A stretch of 8,610 nt of DNA, from the NCBI GenBank assembly GCA_035316885.1, contig DATHII010000231.1, positions 1 to 8,610 on the forward strand, written 5' to 3'. Source of the DNA: DASRTE01 sp035316885 (GTDB lineage: Bacteria > Actinomycetota > Actinomycetes > Jiangellales > Jiangellaceae). Under the pieces are notes generated by a model, which searched no databases, was not told the origin of the DNA, and saw only the letters and a list, made by a program, of their open reading frames with translations. Made by a program: the position numbers and the translations under genes. Shown here one piece after another: positions 6,600 through 8,610 of this stretch (position 1 is the stretch's first letter; the number at the start of each line of letters is the position of its first letter).

Positions 6600-6794
6600 G
6601 AGCCGATGGACGTGCGGCGGCGTCCGGAGGAGCTGGCCCGCCGGCTGGCCGACGCCGGGACCTTGACAGCGGTGAACGTGGCGGCCGCCGGCGACCCGGT
6701 CGCGGTCGGGATGATCCGCGACGGCGGCGGGCATCGGATGGGGCAGGTGCTGGCCGGGCCCCACCTCCATCCGGTCAGCAACTTTTTCCCGTAA
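6600..6794 (+). pseudogene. Remnant of a second ROK-family gene (C-terminal fragment)
   Basis: The plus-strand frame here encodes EELARRLADAGTLTA followed by AAAGDPVAVGMIRDGG, then RMGQVLAG and a stop at 6792-6794. This matches the neighbouring intact regulator around its residues 278-323 (ALAERLARKHAITPEDV, EGDPVAVGLIRDGG, RRVGLVLAG): about 18 of 23 residues are identical from GDPVAVG onward, with one inserted residue. After VLAG the expected LVNFFNPS-type segment is degraded to PHLHPVSNFFP and the frame ends. The winged helix, ATP-binding motif and zinc cluster are absent upstream, so it cannot be a working regulator. Its orientation is opposite to the intact gene. DNA identity to the neighbour looks only moderate, suggesting an old, separate ROK gene, perhaps the former regulator of the plus-strand genes, rather than a recent duplication. 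Confidence 0.6.
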
Positions 6795-6808
6795 AGAGCA
6801 AAAGTTGC
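6778..6808. repeat. Perfect 9-bp inverted repeat GCAACTTTT-N13-AAAAGTTGC, with an extra half-site
   Basis: The two 9-bp arms (6778-6786 and 6800-6808) are exact reverse complements, giving a 31-bp dyad with an operator-like centre-to-centre spacing of 22 bp. A third half-site CAACTT lies at 6832-6837. A 5-bp GC hairpin (CCCCG-CTG-CGGGG, 6809-6821) directly follows. The left arm overlaps the last codons of the ROK remnant. The position, about 150 bp before the Tat-exported gene, suits a regulator-binding site for that gene. The regulator is unknown. Confidence 0.45.
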
Positions 6809-6875
6809 CCCCGCTGCGGGGTTGAATTCGCCAACTTGCCACTAGCTTTCGTCGCTTTGCCCGGCTAGACTCCGC

Positions 6876-6909
6876 GTGGACGTCCCGAATCGCCGTGGAC
6901 GTCCCGAAT
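6876..6909. promoter_or_regulatory. Tandem 15-bp direct repeat, each with GGACGTCC palindrome; candidate operator
   Basis: GTGGACGTCCCGAAT occurs exactly twice (6876-6890 and 6895-6909) with a 19-bp period, close to two helical turns. Each copy contains the 8-bp palindrome GGACGTCC. The repeat lies 48 bp before the ATG of the Tat-exported gene and just after a TAGACT -10-like hexamer (6866-6871), so it would sit at or just past the transcription start, a typical repressor position. No good -35 was found. Confidence 0.5.
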
Positions 6910-6945
6910 GGGGGAGCTTGCCGCTGCGGTCAAGCCGGGGACGTC

Positions 6946-6952
6946 GAGGAGG
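6946..6952 (+). promoter_or_regulatory. Ribosome binding site deciding the start of the Tat-exported gene
   Basis: GAGGAGG lies four nt before the ATG at 6957. This rules in that start over the in-frame GTG at 6876, which would add 27 residues ahead of the twin-arginine signal and falls inside the tandem repeat. Confidence 0.75.
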
Positions 6953-6956
6953 CGTG

Positions 6957-8249
6957 ATGGCTCTCGATAAGAAGATCAGTCGACGGCAGTTGCTGGGGGC
7001 CGGCGGCGCCGCCGCCGCCGTGGCCACGCTCGCGCCGTTCAGCCGGGCCGCCGCCCTCGCGGCCCCGGCCGGCGGCCCGGGCGGCGGCCGGCTCATCCCC
7101 GCCGCCAAGGTGGGCACGATCACGTTCACCCAGCGCGACGTGCCGGGCCGGCTGGGCGTCGCGACCGGGAGCCCGACCATGGGGTACCTCGGCGGTGCCA
7201 ACTTCCCCGCAGACCCCACGGATCTCGGCCCCCTCGTGCCGCTGCCGGGCGGCTGGAAGGAGCTGCTCGAGTACCTCGCCAGGGTCGGCTTCGAGCAGAT
7301 CGAGTTCGCGGGGTACGGCCAGAACGCCGCCAATCCCGGCGGCGCGGCACCCAACCCGGTCGTCGGCGGCGCGGTGACCCCGGAGTCCGCCGCGGCGTAC
7401 CTCGCGTACGGTCGGACGCTGCGCGGGTTCCTCGACGACAACGGCCTCGAGGCCATCGGCAACCACGGCTTCATCCCGAACACGTGGCCCGGACCCTCGA
7501 GCGCCGGCGGCGCCATGTCGACGCTCGACCGTGACCGCTGGACCGTCGAGCTCGAGTTCGCGTCGGTCCTGGGGATGCCCTTCATGGGCACGGGCGGCGA
7601 TCCGACCGGCAGCTCCCAGATCGAGCAGTGGGACATCGCCGCCGAGAAGTGGGAGGCGCTGAACACGCTCGCGTTGCCGTACGGGATCTCGATCTACCCG
7701 CACAACCACGACCCGGCCTATGGCTTCGTCCAGGACGGCCCGATGGTCACGGTCACCGTGGCCCGCCAGACGGGGCTCCCGCTCGAGACACCGCAGGTCG
7801 TGCGCGGCGAGTCCGGCCTCCGGAAGATGCAGGCCTACCTCGACCGCACGGATCCCGATCTGTGCAGGATCGAGATGGACATCTACTGGGCCTACGTGGC
7901 GCAGCACATCCATCGCTGGCGCTACGACTGGGAAGGCAATCGGGTCGAGGACATCTTCGACCCGCTCGCCCAGGTCGCGAAGCAGCCGCTTCGCTACCCG
8001 CTGTATCACGCGAAGGACGGCGACTCGACCGGCCAGGCCCTCGGCGTCGGTCAGGGCTACACGATGATCCCGTTCGGCGATCCTCGGAGCGACATCGACT
8101 TCGCGACCTTCTTCAAGAATCAGGGCGCGAGGGGGTCTCACAACCCGGACTACGAGCAGGACAACGCCCCGGGCGGCGCCGCCGACCCCGGCCAGTCCCT
8201 GCGGTTCTCGGCGATCAGCGCCCACAACATGAACACCCTTCGCGGATAG
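6957..8249 (+). CDS. Tat-exported xylose-isomerase-like TIM-barrel protein (sugar phosphate isomerase/epimerase family)
   Basis: This is a 430-residue protein. Residues 1-37 form a twin-arginine signal: SRRQLLGAGG (8-17), an Ala-rich hydrophobic stretch, and an ALAA-type cleavage region near 34-37. Export is therefore predicted after folding, with any cofactor already bound. The mature part resembles the AP_endonuc_2 isomerase fold: FEQIEFAGYG (112-121), LEAIGNHGF (164-172), ISIYPHNHD (244-252), MDIYW (307-311, Asp308), YHAKDGD (350-356, His351), IDFATFF (380-386) and a terminal acidic DYEQDN (398-403, Glu400). The HNHD, Asp, HAKD and EQD elements are the likely metal/active-site set. It is longer than the 270-310 residues usual for cytoplasmic members because of the signal, a Gly/Pro-rich linker and insertions. 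It is followed after 129 nt by a secreted ThuA-like gene, probably co-transcribed. The reaction is not known; a glycoside epimerase or lyase acting outside the membrane is possible. Confidence 0.85.
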   Translation: MALDKKISRRQLLGAGGAAAAVATLAPFSRAAALAAPAGGPGGGRLIPAAKVGTITFTQRDVPGRLGVATGSPTMGYLGGANFPADPTDLGPLVPLPGGWKELLEYLARVGFEQIEFAGYGQNAANPGGAAPNPVVGGAVTPESAAAYLAYGRTLRGFLDDNGLEAIGNHGFIPNTWPGPSSAGGAMSTLDRDRWTVELEFASVLGMPFMGTGGDPTGSSQIEQWDIAAEKWEALNTLALPYGISIYPHNHDPAYGFVQDGPMVTVTVARQTGLPLETPQVVRGESGLRKMQAYLDRTDPDLCRIEMDIYWAYVAQHIHRWRYDWEGNRVEDIFDPLAQVAKQPLRYPLYHAKDGDSTGQALGVGQGYTMIPFGDPRSDIDFATFFKNQGARGSHNPDYEQDNAPGGAADPGQSLRFSAISAHNMNTLRG

Positions 8250-8367
8250 GGATAGCAGCATCCGGTCATAACCGGCGGTAGCGCGGGGGTTGCGACCTGA
8301 GGGCGCTGTCGCTCTCTCCGACGACCTCGACCCTGGCGGGCGGCACCCGAGCCGCCGCCGGGCGATG

Positions 8368-8373
8368 AGGAGG
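8368..8373 (+). promoter_or_regulatory. Ribosome binding site of the ThuA-like gene
   Basis: AGGAGG lies five nt before the ATG at 8379. It supports a real gene start here although the reading frame runs off the window. Confidence 0.75.
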
Positions 8374-8378
8374 CTCCC

Positions 8379-8610
8379 ATGCGCAAAATCATGCTTCTGG
8401 TGAGCCTCCTGGCGCTCATCGGGGCATCGGTGCACGCCGCGCCCACGGCCGCCGCGGCGGCGCCCGCCGAGAAATACCGGATCTTCGTCTTCACCAGCGG
8501 CGCGCCGGGCTTTGCCGAGAAGGGCCTCAAGGTCATCCGGGACCTCGGCAAGGCAAACGGCTTCGGTGTCCAGTCCAACGCCGACCCGGCAATGTTCACG
8601 GCGGAGAACC
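8379..8610 (+). CDS. Secreted ThuA-like domain protein (3' part outside window)
   Basis: The first 77 residues are visible. MRK plus a hydrophobic core (residues 4-18) and a VHA cleavage site near residue 20 form a Sec signal peptide, followed by an Ala-rich spacer. From residue 33 the sequence YRIFVFTSGAPGF, the helix KGLKVIRDLGKANGF and the DPAMFTAEN block match the start of ThuA/class-I-amidotransferase-like domains (typical pattern: VLVFTKTAGFRH, then an LGxxxGF helix, then a D-P-xx-F block). Position 45 onward reads GFAEKG, where many members have a His after GF(R); that His is missing here. ThuA takes part in trehalose/3-keto-sugar metabolism in rhizobia. Secreted versions often carry further sugar-binding domains, which cannot be checked. 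The gene follows the Tat-exported TIM-barrel gene by 129 nt with no clear terminator, so the two probably share a transcript and pathway. Confidence 0.72.
   Translation, partial: MRKIMLLVSLLALIGASVHAAPTAAAAAPAEKYRIFVFTSGAPGFAEKGLKVIRDLGKANGFGVQSNADPAMFTAEN

Noticed and set aside
6876..6956. GTG start 27 codons upstream for the Tat-exported protein
   Set aside because: It lies inside the tandem repeat, lacks a ribosome binding site, and would bury the twin-arginine signal behind an Arg-rich stretch. ATG 6957 has GAGGAGG.
8262..8356. Terminator between the Tat-exported gene and the ThuA-like gene (CCGGT-cata-ACCGG; GGCGGC-N6-GCCGCC)
   Set aside because: Stems are only 5-6 bp and neither is followed by a T-run; such repeats are expected in GC-rich DNA.
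6930..8435. 501-codon minus-strand frame opposite the Tat-exported gene
   Set aside because: Arg/Ala/Val-rich shadow without motifs. The plus frame has a signal peptide, ribosome binding site and conserved isomerase motifs.

Overview
The window is high-GC DNA (strongly G/C at third codon positions) with strong GGAGG-type ribosome binding sites, GTG starts, a Tat signal peptide and TAGAxT-like -10 hexamers. This fits an actinomycete-type bacterium (Actinomycetota is the best guess). The exact lineage cannot be read from the sequence. No rRNA, tRNA, CRISPR array, insertion sequence or phage gene was seen.

Positions 1-5062 (minus strand) hold a compact carbohydrate-uptake and catabolism operon. 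It is read from right to left: a Gfo/Idh/MocA NAD(P)-dependent oxidoreductase, a TIM-barrel sugar (phosphate) isomerase/epimerase, an RbsA/MglA-type double ABC ATPase, an RbsC-type permease, and the first 29 bases of a further gene. That last gene is probably the secreted sugar-binding protein of the same transporter. Spacing is tight: a 4-bp ATGA overlap, a 35-nt gap, a 4-nt gap and a 72-nt gap. The operon has a 429-bp leader with two candidate promoters, a perfect 14-bp palindrome abutting one -35 box, and what looks like the frameshifted tail of a lost gene ending in an ATGA overlap with the oxidoreductase start.

Positions 5063-6247 (minus strand) hold a ROK-family transcriptional regulator directly upstream of the operon and on the same strand. 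It is the obvious candidate regulator. The start is set to an internal GTG with a good ribosome binding site.

Positions 6248-6956 are a divergent intergenic region with almost no intact coding content. It contains a plus-strand fragment of a second ROK gene, a 13-bp-arm hairpin, a perfect 9-bp inverted repeat (GCAACTTTT/AAAAGTTGC), and two tandem copies of GTGGACGTCCCGAAT 19 bp apart just before the next gene.

Positions 6957-8610 (plus strand) hold a Tat-exported protein with the xylose-isomerase-like TIM-barrel fold, then the 5' part of a Sec-exported ThuA-like protein that runs off the window.

Working model (inference): the exported TIM-barrel and ThuA-like proteins act on a glycoside or sugar derivative outside the membrane. 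The ABC transporter imports the product, and the cytoplasmic oxidoreductase and isomerase process it under ROK control. Gfo/Idh/MocA, TIM-barrel isomerase/lyase and ThuA families recur in 3-keto-sugar/glycoside pathways and in inositol catabolism, so either type of substrate is possible. Sequence alone does not fix the substrate.
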